Shown piece after piece: positions 7,946 through 13,838 of a DNA stretch of 13,838 nt. Position numbers and translations under genes: made by a program. This DNA comes from an uncultured Gammaproteobacteria bacterium (lineage in GTDB: Bacteria > Pseudomonadota > Gammaproteobacteria > Pseudomonadales > Azotimanducaceae_A), in the NCBI GenBank assembly GCA_913041025.1, contig CAJWGQ010000067.1:1-13838 (forward strand). Reading direction: 5' to 3'. Each line of letters opens with the position of its first letter. The stretch's first letter is position 1. The notes below the pieces were generated by a model that was not told where the DNA came from, made no database searches, and was given only the letters and a program-made list of their open reading frames with translations.

Positions 7946-7983
7946 AGCCAGGATTCTCGACTATTTTGTCGCTCTGGCTTTTT
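7946..7983 (+). terminator. Probable rho-independent terminator after the carboxylase/CoA-transferase cluster
   Basis: AGCCAG (7946-7951) pairs with CTGGCT (7974-7979). Inside it, CGAC (7958-7961) pairs with GTCG (7968-7971) around a 6-base loop, and T bases run on through 7983. The T-run is on the + side only, so it would act on the rightward transcript. The right arm lies within the 3' end of the convergent YaiI gene. The unpaired internal stretch (GATTCT against CT) weakens it. Confidence 0.45.
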
Positions 7984-8446
7984 CTAATTTCGTTACTAAT
8001 CGGTCTATCGCGTTAGAGAACTCCTGAACATGTTTTTTGTTGAGGGCAGAAGGCCCTCCTGAAACGACGCCACTGTCACGCAGATCTTCCATCAGATCCC
8101 TTCGCGACAAGTGGGACTTAATATTTTCCTTGTCATAAACGGTTCCCCGAGGATTGATGGCGAATCCTGCTTTCTGAATTACGTCGTTTGCCAAAGGTAA
8201 ATCACCTGTGACCACCACATCTCCTTCGGACATTAGAGCGATTATTTCATTGTCCGCTTCATCGAACCCCTTACCCACCTGTTTCGCACTCACAAATCGG
8301 GAGTTAGGCGTTTTTACAAAGTGATTGGACACCAACACCAAATCGACTTGGCGCCTGTCAGCCAGTCGAAAAAGCACATTTTTAATCAAATTCGGACAGG
8401 CATCTGCATCAATCCAGATCTTGAAAGAGCTAGTCACTTTCGTCAC
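7961..8446 (-). CDS. yaiI: YaiI/YqxD family protein (UPF0178, DUF188)
   Basis: 161 residues, the usual length for the family. Motifs in order: WIDADACP at 11-18, FDEADNEI at 61-68, VVTGDLPLA at 78-86, NPRGTVYDKENI at 98-109 and RRDLMEDLRDSG at 115-126, followed by SGGP at 129-132. The conserved Asp residues and fold resemble PIN/NYN-type nuclease-like proteins, but the cellular role of the family is not established. The first start is GTG at 8446, with GAGGG 9 bases upstream. A second in-frame GTG at 8437 has GGAG (8449-8446) 8 bases upstream and gives a protein three residues shorter; both fit and I cannot decide. The gene is convergent with the 97-residue gene and divergent from the Baeyer-Villiger enzyme gene. 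Confidence 0.9.
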   Translation of the reverse strand: MTKVTSSFKIWIDADACPNLIKNVLFRLADRRQVDLVLVSNHFVKTPNSRFVSAKQVGKGFDEADNEIIALMSEGDVVVTGDLPLANDVIQKAGFAINPRGTVYDKENIKSHLSRRDLMEDLRDSGVVSGGPSALNKKHVQEFSNAIDRLVTKLEKARATK

Positions 8447-8493
8447 TCCAGCGCACCCTCGTCAGCCAATTAATCATCGCAATTTTAGCACCA

Positions 8494-8522
8494 ATAATTT
8501 TGAGTTGATCGACACTCGTCAA
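8494..8522 (-). promoter_or_regulatory. Candidate sigma70 promoter for the YaiI gene
   Basis: Reading leftward, TTGACG (8522-8517, 5 of 6 to consensus), a 17-base spacer and AATTAT (8499-8494, 4 of 6) would start a transcript near 8487, about 40 bases before the GTG starts. This is a visual match only. It overlaps the weaker rightward candidate at 8505-8534. Confidence 0.35.
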
Positions 8523-8534
8523 CAGCCCTAAGAT
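8505..8534 (+). promoter_or_regulatory. Weak candidate promoter for the Baeyer-Villiger monooxygenase
   Basis: TTGATC (8505-8510), an 18-base spacer and TAAGAT (8529-8534) each match 4 of 6 consensus positions. A start near 8541 would leave a leader of about 110 bases. The 207-base gap between the divergent genes must hold signals for both; I see no other good candidate and no riboswitch-like structure. Confidence 0.2.
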
Positions 8535-8643
8535 TGAGATCAATCACTACTTCAGTGGCTTCGATAAGCACGATGAGTTTTTAACGGCCCTTGAATTGGC
8601 GATTCTTTGATTTTCTTGGCAAACTAATCGTTGAGAGGCTTTC

Positions 8644-8647
8644 AGGA
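8644..8647 (+). promoter_or_regulatory. Shine-Dalgarno site deciding the ATG 8654 start
   Basis: AGGA stands 6 bases before the ATG at 8654. A longer open frame reaches back to a TTG at 8591, but those 21 extra residues have no ribosome site and do not resemble family N-termini, whereas from 8654 the FAD-binding strand begins about 10 residues in, as usual. Confidence 0.7.
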
Positions 8648-8653
8648 ATTAAA

Positions 8654-10288
8654 ATGAGCGATTCAAAAAATGACAATCAATTCGATGTAGTAGTTATAGG
8701 AGCCGGGTTTGCGGGCATGTATATGCTTCATAAGCTTAGAGCGACTGGTTTGAAAGTAATCGTGCTGGAAGCTGGGTCTGATGTTGGAGGTACCTGGTAT
8801 TGGAACAGATACCCTGGAGCAAGATGCGACGTACCTTCCATGGAGTACTCCTATAGTTTCTCCTCTGAACTCCAACAGGACTGGGACTGGTCCGAGGTGA
8901 TGGCTGGACAACCTGAGATATTAAAATACGCCGAGCACGTTGCTGACCGATTTGATCTTCGAAAAGACATAAAATTCGATACTCGGGTCAAGTCGGCCCA
9001 CTACAAAGAAGCTAATCAAAATTGGTTAATCCATACAGAAGATGGAGCTGCTTATGAGAGCAGGTACTGCATCATGGCTACTGGATGTCTGTCTGTAACC
9101 AATACGCCAGAAATCCCAGGCGCCGAAAACTTCGACGGACCAATCTACCACACAGGCCAATGGCCTCATGAGGGTGTAGACTTTAGTGACGTTTCTGTTG
9201 GGATTATCGGCACAGGTTCTTCAGGCATCCAAGCTATCCCGGTCGTTGCAGAGCAAGCTAAACATTTAACGATTTTTCAGAGAACACCTAATTATACGAT
9301 GCCTGCTTATAACAAACCGTTGACATCGGAATTCAGGGAAAAAGCCCGAGCAAATTACGATCAAATTCGAGCCGACCAAAGAGCGTCCTTAGCAGGCATC
9401 GTCAGCTATGGCTTCGGTTTCGGCGGAGCCGATCTGGTTGAACCCACAGATACTCTCAAAAATACGACCCCAGAAGAACGCGCAAAACTGGTCGAGGAAC
9501 AGGGTTTTGGCGCATTCAGAACCTTCCTCGACGTTGGGCTAGATCCTGATGCTAACGAGATGGCTTGTGAAATGTACCGTCAACATTTAGCTACGATAAT
9601 AGAAGATCCAAAAACTGCCGAAGGGCTAATGCCAAGAAACTACCCAATTGGGTGTAAACGCCCAGTAATAGACACGGATTACTATCAAACCTTTAACCGA
9701 GATAACGTGACACTTGTTGACCTTCGCCAGGGCGGTATACAGCAAGTCACCTCGACGGGCGTGGCCACTGACCAGGGGCATTACGAGGTTGATGCTTTAA
9801 TCTACGCGACCGGTTTTGACGCAATGACAGGCGCTCTAGAGCGCATAGACATCAAAGGGAAAAACGGAAAGTCGATCAAAGAAGAATGGCACGCGGGTCC
9901 AAGAACCTATTTAGGCCTCCAAATACACGGGTTTCCCAATATGTTTACCATCACGGGCCCCGGCAGCCCTTCCGTGCTAAGCAATATGATGGTCTCTATC
10001 GAACAGCACGTGGATTGGATAGCAGACTGTATAGGTCATCTAGAAGACAATCAGGTAAGAGCAATCGAGCCAGAAGAACAAGCCGTCAATGATTGGATAT
10101 TACATGTGAACGAAGTGGCAAAGGGCTCCATGTTTACCGCGCCAAGTTGCAATTCCTGGTATCTTGGGGCCAACATTCCCGGCAAACCGCGGATATTTAT
10201 GCCATATGTAGGAGGCGTGGGAGAATACCGAAACCGCTGCGATGAAATCGTAGCGGAAGGCTATTCGGGTTTCACCCTATCCAAGTAA
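8654..10288 (+). CDS. Baeyer-Villiger monooxygenase (flavin-dependent, cyclohexanone monooxygenase-like)
   Basis: 544 residues, typical for type I Baeyer-Villiger enzymes, which use FAD, NADPH and O2 to insert oxygen next to a ketone, making an ester or lactone. Visible motifs: FAD-binding GAGFAG at 16-21, GGTWYWNRYPGARCD at 45-59, the Baeyer-Villiger fingerprint F-D-G-P-I-Y-H-T-G-Q-W-P at 160-171, NADPH-binding GTGSSG at 186-191, KRP at 335-337 (R336 aligns with the active-site Arg of cyclohexanone monooxygenase) and YATGFD at 384-389. The C-terminal region (SWYLGANIPGKP at 501-512, then GGVGEYRNRCDE) also follows the cyclohexanone monooxygenase pattern. The substrate, whether cyclic, linear or steroid ketone, cannot be deduced. 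The gene stands alone on its strand and meets the SCP2-like gene tail to tail. A strong hairpin lies in its last codons. Confidence 0.92.
   Translation: MSDSKNDNQFDVVVIGAGFAGMYMLHKLRATGLKVIVLEAGSDVGGTWYWNRYPGARCDVPSMEYSYSFSSELQQDWDWSEVMAGQPEILKYAEHVADRFDLRKDIKFDTRVKSAHYKEANQNWLIHTEDGAAYESRYCIMATGCLSVTNTPEIPGAENFDGPIYHTGQWPHEGVDFSDVSVGIIGTGSSGIQAIPVVAEQAKHLTIFQRTPNYTMPAYNKPLTSEFREKARANYDQIRADQRASLAGIVSYGFGFGGADLVEPTDTLKNTTPEERAKLVEEQGFGAFRTFLDVGLDPDANEMACEMYRQHLATIIEDPKTAEGLMPRNYPIGCKRPVIDTDYYQTFNRDNVTLVDLRQGGIQQVTSTGVATDQGHYEVDALIYATGFDAMTGALERIDIKGKNGKSIKEEWHAGPRTYLGLQIHGFPNMFTITGPGSPSVLSNMMVSIEQHVDWIADCIGHLEDNQVRAIEPEEQAVNDWILHVNEVAKGSMFTAPSCNSWYLGANIPGKPRIFMPYVGGVGEYRNRCDEIVAEGYSGFTLSK
10234..10256 (+). 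other. Strong RNA hairpin inside the 3' end of the monooxygenase gene
   Basis: CCGCTGCGAT (10234-10243) and ATCGTAGCGG (10247-10256) form a 10-bp stem with one G-U pair and a GAA loop, ending 32 bases before the stop codon block. On the + RNA the stem is continuous; on the opposite strand the G-U position becomes an A-C mismatch. No T-run follows, so it is not a classical terminator. It might block 3' exonuclease or aid termination where the genes leave no intergenic room, or be a by-product of codons. Confidence 0.45.
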
Positions 10289-10296
10289 AGTTTTAC
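10285..10296. repeat. 12-base palindrome holding both stop codons
   Basis: GTAAA-GT-TTTAC spans the gap between the converging monooxygenase and SCP2-like genes. The TAA stops of both genes (10286-10288 on +, 10295-10293 on -) lie in its two arms. The two-base centre makes an RNA hairpin unlikely. Confidence 0.4.
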
Positions 10297-11402
10297 CGAG
10301 GTTCTCCATAGATATCGACTTGATCGTACCTCAACCAGCTGACATCGTATCCTGAAGTTCTATCAAAGGACTGTGGACTACTCCAATGGGTTTTAACGCT
10401 GTCATCAAAATCTGAAGGGAGCTCACCAGAGGTCCTCTTAGATAATTCATCATGTAATGGAGCAAAAATTCTCGCGAGCTCAGTAGGCATCGCTCCTTTA
10501 CCGGATGGCGAGGATTGCTCTACGGGCGGCTTCCCAGAGTCTTCGTCCGCAATAAACGCTTCTTTGCTGTAGGCTTTTTGTTCAGTCTGATCTTCTTCTG
10601 TCATCGAAGCATTTACCGTTCTGCCCACCGGCACGACCGGCACGTATTCGCCCTTTGTGAGCTGATCAGCCGGTCCAAGATCATCGGGTAAAGGTCCAGC
10701 TCCAACAGCGACCTCTCCGTGATCAAACCGAGCCCAGAAACCTCCGTGGGAACCATCCGGAAACGCATAAGCCGGCGTGTTGATAAATTCTTCAGAAAAA
10801 GTAAATTGGATGTCCTTGATCGACTCGGCATATTTTTCGCTTTTCGCTCGAGATGAGAGGACAAATCTGGCTGAGTTAACCCACTCCGATGTCATAAACG
10901 TAAAACGAGGCATTGTTCGATAGGCCATCGCGTCATGCATAGAACGCAGAACAACCGCCAACACCGGATGATCGCTCATCTCGCCATGCAATTTCCAGCG
11001 AGACAATCGAGCTAGTCTATCCTGAGCTTGCTTTACCAGAGCAGGATCGTTCCCATAATTCAAAATTCTGGAAAAATTGCTAATGACAGAATGGTCTCCT
11101 TCCATTTTGTAATCGCAATCCTGATCGTCAAGCTCTCCTGCAGAAACTTCAACTGAATCATTATTGAACCTGGCATGCCATGCCACCTTATCACCACAGC
11201 GGAGATACGCCGGAGGGTTGTGGGCCACCTCGCAAAAAACGAACTCGCCCAAGTCAGAGAGACCATTTTTATGTTTATCTACTGCCCGGACCATCTCTTC
11301 ATTAGCTACAGAGACCCACTCTTCCGAGCCAAAAGTCAGATCACCAATTCCTTCGGGCATCACCGCGAGCAACGTCGAAGCCTGTTTACCACTATTACTC
11401 AA
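10293..11402 (-). CDS. Protein with two SCP2-like (sterol-carrier) domains, otherwise unknown
   Basis: 369 residues. Two segments look like copies of one domain: about 26-112 and 172-256. Shared positions are S-E-W-V at the start, a D-or-L-G-x-x-F-x-F strand, N-x-PAY at 62-66 and 208-212, W/F-x-ARF at 75-79 and 223-226, and V-x-V-x-A-G at 84-89 and 230-235. The pattern, ending in the first copy with R-W-K-L-H-G-E-M at 135-142, resembles SCP2 domains, which bind lipids, sterols or acyl chains in a hydrophobic tunnel. A Ser/Glu/Lys-rich linker of about 40 residues (263-303) precedes a C-terminal part I cannot place. There is no signal peptide or membrane span, so it is probably cytoplasmic. The start is TTG, supported by GGAGG 7 bases upstream. 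Its place between a Baeyer-Villiger enzyme and an SDR/esterase pair suggests a role with a hydrophobic substrate. Confidence 0.6.
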   Translation of the reverse strand: MSNSGKQASTLLAVMPEGIGDLTFGSEEWVSVANEEMVRAVDKHKNGLSDLGEFVFCEVAHNPPAYLRCGDKVAWHARFNNDSVEVSAGELDDQDCDYKMEGDHSVISNFSRILNYGNDPALVKQAQDRLARLSRWKLHGEMSDHPVLAVVLRSMHDAMAYRTMPRFTFMTSEWVNSARFVLSSRAKSEKYAESIKDIQFTFSEEFINTPAYAFPDGSHGGFWARFDHGEVAVGAGPLPDDLGPADQLTKGEYVPVVPVGRTVNASMTEEDQTEQKAYSKEAFIADEDSGKPPVEQSSPSGKGAMPTELARIFAPLHDELSKRTSGELPSDFDDSVKTHWSSPQSFDRTSGYDVSWLRYDQVDIYGEPR

Positions 11403-11409
11403 TTTCCCA

Positions 11410-11414
11410 CCTCC
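11410..11414 (-). promoter_or_regulatory. Strong Shine-Dalgarno site for a TTG start
   Basis: On the minus strand GGAGG stands 7 bases before the TTG at 11402. Two ATGs just upstream (11419 and 11416) are out of frame, so TTG is the best start. A strong ribosome site with a weak start codon may tune the protein level. Confidence 0.65.
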
Positions 11415-11471
11415 ATCATGTCAAACTCTTGCCTAATTACGACTATATCCAAATCTATCATCTCAGGGTAC

Positions 11472-11484
11472 TTGAACTATTCAA
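11472..11484. promoter_or_regulatory. Possible operator-like inverted repeat in the divergent promoter region
   Basis: TTGAA-CTA-TTCAA is a perfect 5+5 inverted repeat with a 3-base centre, lying in the 137-base gap between the SCP2-like gene (-) and the SDR gene (+), 56 bases before the SDR start. Such a position suits a shared regulator, but a repeat this short and AT-rich can occur by chance, and no regulator gene is in the window. Confidence 0.2.
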
Positions 11485-11539
11485 ACAAGCGAGCGCCTGC
11501 TAAATTCTCCCTAAGAGGAAAAGATATAAAGGGGAAGTC

Positions 11540-12616
11540 ATGGTTAACGAGCCAATTAAACCTGGAGATGGCCCAATAGCGATAACAGGAGCCAGTGGTT
11601 ATATAGGTTCATGGATCGTACGAGACTGCGTCGAGCAAGGCTATACCGTACATGCCTGTGTAAGAGACAAGTCTAGGCCCGACAAAGTCGATCATCTCGC
11701 CTCATTAAATAAGTCCGGTCCAGGGCAGGTGATTCTGTTTGAAGCTGATCTCTTTAAGAGAGGCAGCTATGACAGCGCCTTTGAGAGATGCTCCGCGGTC
11801 ATTCATGCAGGCGCAACCGTGGGATACAATCGCGAAACACCTCAAGAGGTATACGATGGGTGCTTTACTGAAAATGATCATGTTCTCGAGTCGGTTATTG
11901 AAGCTACCACGATACGCCGTTTTGTGTTCACCAGCTCCTTTGCAGCAGTAGGCCACCCTAGACCTGAAGGCTATGTATTCACAGAAAAAGACTGGTGCGG
12001 AGATAATCTCGAGGGTTACAAAGGCAATTGGTCGGAAACTAGGATCCCGGAAAATAGAGACATAGCTTATGCAATGGCAAAAGCGAATACCGAAAAAATG
12101 ATTTATCAAGCCGCTTCGGAAAATGGCTCCTTCAATGCAATGGCCATACTTCCACTGCATGTCATCGGGCCTCTCATGTGCGAAAATCATGACCAAGGAT
12201 GGAGTTGGCAAAATTGTATGAAGCAAATGGCTCAAGGCAACCCTTACAAGAAGACCAAGGGCGGGCGAATGCTTTGGAATAACGTTGACGTAAGAGATGT
12301 CGCCAGAGCTCACAGGTTATGCATTGAGACTTCCAATAGTGGTAACGGAAGCCGCTACATCCTTTCGGCAAGCGACCCTTCAGGAGAGCTATTTACCTGG
12401 GAACTCCAACAGATGATGCAGCAAATATTCCCAGATATTCAAACGATTGGTGGCGAAGAGATGTCCGATGGTAAACCGGCTAAACCCACCTACAATTCTC
12501 CCAGGTCTTATTGCACTTTAGCGAGAGAAGAACTTGGATTGCAGACCTACTCGATTGAAGACACAGTCAAGGCCACAATTGATTCCTATTATCAATTAGG
12601 CCTCTTAGTAAAGTAA
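11540..12616 (+). CDS. NAD(P)-dependent extended SDR, dihydroflavonol-4-reductase-like
   Basis: 358 residues. Rossmann motif TGASGYIG at 16-23, with Arg42 in VRDKSRP after the second strand, a position that usually favours NADP(H). FTSS at 130-133 holds the Ser of the catalytic set, and Y177-A-M-A-K181 is the YxxxK motif. The segment NVDVRDVARAH at 248-258 is typical of dihydroflavonol reductase/cinnamoyl-CoA reductase-like proteins, which interconvert ketones or aldehydes and alcohols. The exact substrate is unknown; sterol dehydrogenase/epimerase relatives are alternatives. The start ATG follows AAGGGGA (11529-11535) closely. The esterase gene begins 32 bases downstream with no terminator between, so the two are probably one transcript. 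The chemistry fits supplying a ketone to the nearby Baeyer-Villiger enzyme. Confidence 0.85.
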   Translation: MVNEPIKPGDGPIAITGASGYIGSWIVRDCVEQGYTVHACVRDKSRPDKVDHLASLNKSGPGQVILFEADLFKRGSYDSAFERCSAVIHAGATVGYNRETPQEVYDGCFTENDHVLESVIEATTIRRFVFTSSFAAVGHPRPEGYVFTEKDWCGDNLEGYKGNWSETRIPENRDIAYAMAKANTEKMIYQAASENGSFNAMAILPLHVIGPLMCENHDQGWSWQNCMKQMAQGNPYKKTKGGRMLWNNVDVRDVARAHRLCIETSNSGNGSRYILSASDPSGELFTWELQQMMQQIFPDIQTIGGEEMSDGKPAKPTYNSPRSYCTLAREELGLQTYSIEDTVKATIDSYYQLGLLVK

Positions 12617-12648
12617 AAAAACTTCAGAATGATATTTAAGGAAAAACA

Positions 12649-13838
12649 ATGACCTGGACACCTGGAGAACTCCCTAAACTCGATGCCCCCGAATCTCAAG
12701 GCTTGTCAGAGGACAGGTTGGGTTTAATTGACGCTTACTTACAAGGATACATCGATCAGGAAAAACTGGCGGGTTCATCCTTTGCAGTTACCCGAAGGGG
12801 TCAGCTTGTTTATTACAAAGCCTTTGGAAACGCCAATAAAGAAAGTAATCAACCCATGCAAAGCGACACCATACATCGCATTTATTCCATGTCTAAGCCG
12901 ATTACTTCGGTCGCTCTACTCACTCTTTATGAACAAGGGAAGTTTCAACTAGATGATCCTATAGAAAAGTACCTTCCCGAATTCAAAGACATGCAGGTAC
13001 TTACCGCTGGGACGCCTGCCCTGCCGGTAACGCGTCATGCTAGAGACTCAATCACTCCTAGACAAATCATGACCCATACCGCTGGCCTCACTTACGGGTT
13101 TGAAGGCGTGCCCAACGCGGTGGATCAAATGTACCGTTATAATAAAGTTGGAGACTTTGAAGACGACCTCACAGCATTCAGTCAGAAAATCGCTCAATTG
13201 CCGCTGAGATTCGATCCCGGTTCATCATGGAACTACAGTTACGGCACCGACCTCCAAGGAAGATTGATCGAGGCTTTGAGCGGAATGGATTTTGAATCCT
13301 ATCTGCAGCAACATCTCTTCGACCCTCTCGGTATGGTCGACACAGGTTTTGTCCTGCCCGCTAGCAGCGTCAATCGCTTCGCAACGAACTACGCTCGCCC
13401 TGCGGGTCCGCTGGTTCCTTTTGAGACCCCTGATTCAAGTCCCTATCTGGAAAATAGGTCATTTAAGTCCGGAGGCGGAGGGCTAGTGTCCACGCTGCCT
13501 GACTATCTGCGCTTTGGACAGATGCTAGCAAACAAGGGTGAGCTGGATGGGTCTCGCATACTGAGTAGAAAAACAGTCGAATATGCCACACAAAATCATC
13601 TGCCTGACAACAAAGATATGGAGTCGATGGGCGCGGGCGGTTTTTCCGAATCAGCTTTCAAGGGCGTCGGTTTTTGCTTGCTGGGTTCTGTATGTATTAA
13701 CCCTGCTGCAGCACCAAATATGCAATCAATGGGTGATTACGGTTGGGGTGGCGCTGCCGGCACCAGGTTTTGGGTTGACCCTCAGGAAGACATAATGTGT
13801 GTTTTCATGACTCAATTCATGCCCGGAGGACGCTACCC
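12649..13838 (+). CDS. Serine beta-lactamase-fold hydrolase (family VIII esterase-like), cut at window end
   Basis: 396 complete codons are present and the frame is still open at the window end; relatives are about 400-440 residues, so little is missing. The nucleophile motif SxxK is S80-M-S-K83. The second motif is Y196-S-Y198, where class C beta-lactamases have Tyr-x-Asn; the change is usual in family VIII carboxylesterases such as EstB. A W-G-G-A-A-G-T motif at 366-372 followed by FWVDP is the third conserved block, and the tail resembles the VFMTQ-x-MP ending of these esterases. There is no signal peptide at the N-terminus, so it is probably cytoplasmic. AAGGA at 12638-12642 lies 6 bases before the ATG. 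It likely hydrolyses an ester or lactone, possibly the product of the Baeyer-Villiger enzyme; antibiotic resistance is not indicated. Confidence 0.88.
   Translation, partial: MTWTPGELPKLDAPESQGLSEDRLGLIDAYLQGYIDQEKLAGSSFAVTRRGQLVYYKAFGNANKESNQPMQSDTIHRIYSMSKPITSVALLTLYEQGKFQLDDPIEKYLPEFKDMQVLTAGTPALPVTRHARDSITPRQIMTHTAGLTYGFEGVPNAVDQMYRYNKVGDFEDDLTAFSQKIAQLPLRFDPGSSWNYSYGTDLQGRLIEALSGMDFESYLQQHLFDPLGMVDTGFVLPASSVNRFATNYARPAGPLVPFETPDSSPYLENRSFKSGGGGLVSTLPDYLRFGQMLANKGELDGSRILSRKTVEYATQNHLPDNKDMESMGAGGFSESAFKGVGFCLLGSVCINPAAAPNMQSMGDYGWGGAAGTRFWVDPQEDIMCVFMTQFMPGGRY

Noticed and set aside
8591..8653. 21-residue N-terminal extension of the monooxygenase from a TTG
   Set aside because: There is no ribosome site before the TTG. 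The ATG at 8654 has AGGA at a good distance and places the FAD motif at the normal depth from the N-terminus.
11705..12313. 202-residue open frame on the minus strand inside the SDR gene
   Set aside because: It lies wholly antisense to a gene with clear Rossmann and YxxxK motifs. Its translation is rich in Cys, His and Ser without any recognisable domain, as expected for a shadow frame.
12649..13838. Antibiotic-resistance beta-lactamase
   Set aside because: There is no signal peptide, and the second motif is Tyr-Ser-Tyr instead of Tyr-x-Asn. The third block matches esterase-type relatives better, and the neighbour is a metabolic SDR gene.
1..13838. Mobile element, CRISPR, toxin-antitoxin, phage or defence system
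   Set aside because: I found no transposase, integrase, regularly spaced repeats, terminal inverted repeats, tRNA or nuclease/helicase-type gene. All sizeable genes are metabolic or housekeeping-like.

Overview
The window reads as dense bacterial chromosome, most likely from a marine-type gammaproteobacterium with a lipid- or acyl-CoA-degrading lifestyle. This placement is inference. It rests on moderate GC by eye, short intergenic gaps, GTG and TTG starts behind good Shine-Dalgarno sites, and the mix of a YdjM-type (DUF457) membrane protein, a CinA C-terminal-domain protein, a YaiI/UPF0178 protein, CaiB/BaiF CoA-transferases and a Baeyer-Villiger monooxygenase. I see no insertion sequence, integrase, tRNA, rRNA, CRISPR array, phage or defence gene, and no gene-free stretch longer than about 210 bases.

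Left part (1-7924, all + strand). After the last 24 codons of an unidentified gene come a DUF457 membrane hydrolase and a small CinA/PncC-like protein. Next is a very large single-chain biotin-dependent acyl-CoA carboxylase carrying biotin carboxylase, biotin carrier and carboxyltransferase on one polypeptide. It is followed by two adjacent family III CoA-transferases one base apart and a small helical protein of unknown function. A hairpin with a T-run at 7946-7983 probably ends this transcript. The first CoA-transferase has lost the catalytic aspartate that the second keeps, so the two probably form a heteromer with one working type of active site. With the carboxylase they suggest a route that activates an organic acid to its CoA ester and then carboxylates it.

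Right part (7961-13838, alternating strands). A YaiI/UPF0178 gene (-) is divergent from a cyclohexanone-monooxygenase-like Baeyer-Villiger enzyme (+). That enzyme meets, tail to tail with 4 bases between, a protein of unknown function (-) that appears to contain two copies of an SCP2-like lipid-binding domain. Divergent from this gene is a pair on the + strand: a dihydroflavonol-reductase-like SDR, then a serine beta-lactamase-fold esterase cut by the window edge. SDR (alcohol/ketone), Baeyer-Villiger enzyme (ketone to ester or lactone), esterase (ester opening) and a lipid-binding protein form a chemically sensible set for breaking down a hydrophobic ketone or alcohol. The acid product could feed the CoA-transferase/carboxylase genes to the left. 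This link is a hypothesis from gene order and family chemistry; the substrate cannot be read from the sequence.
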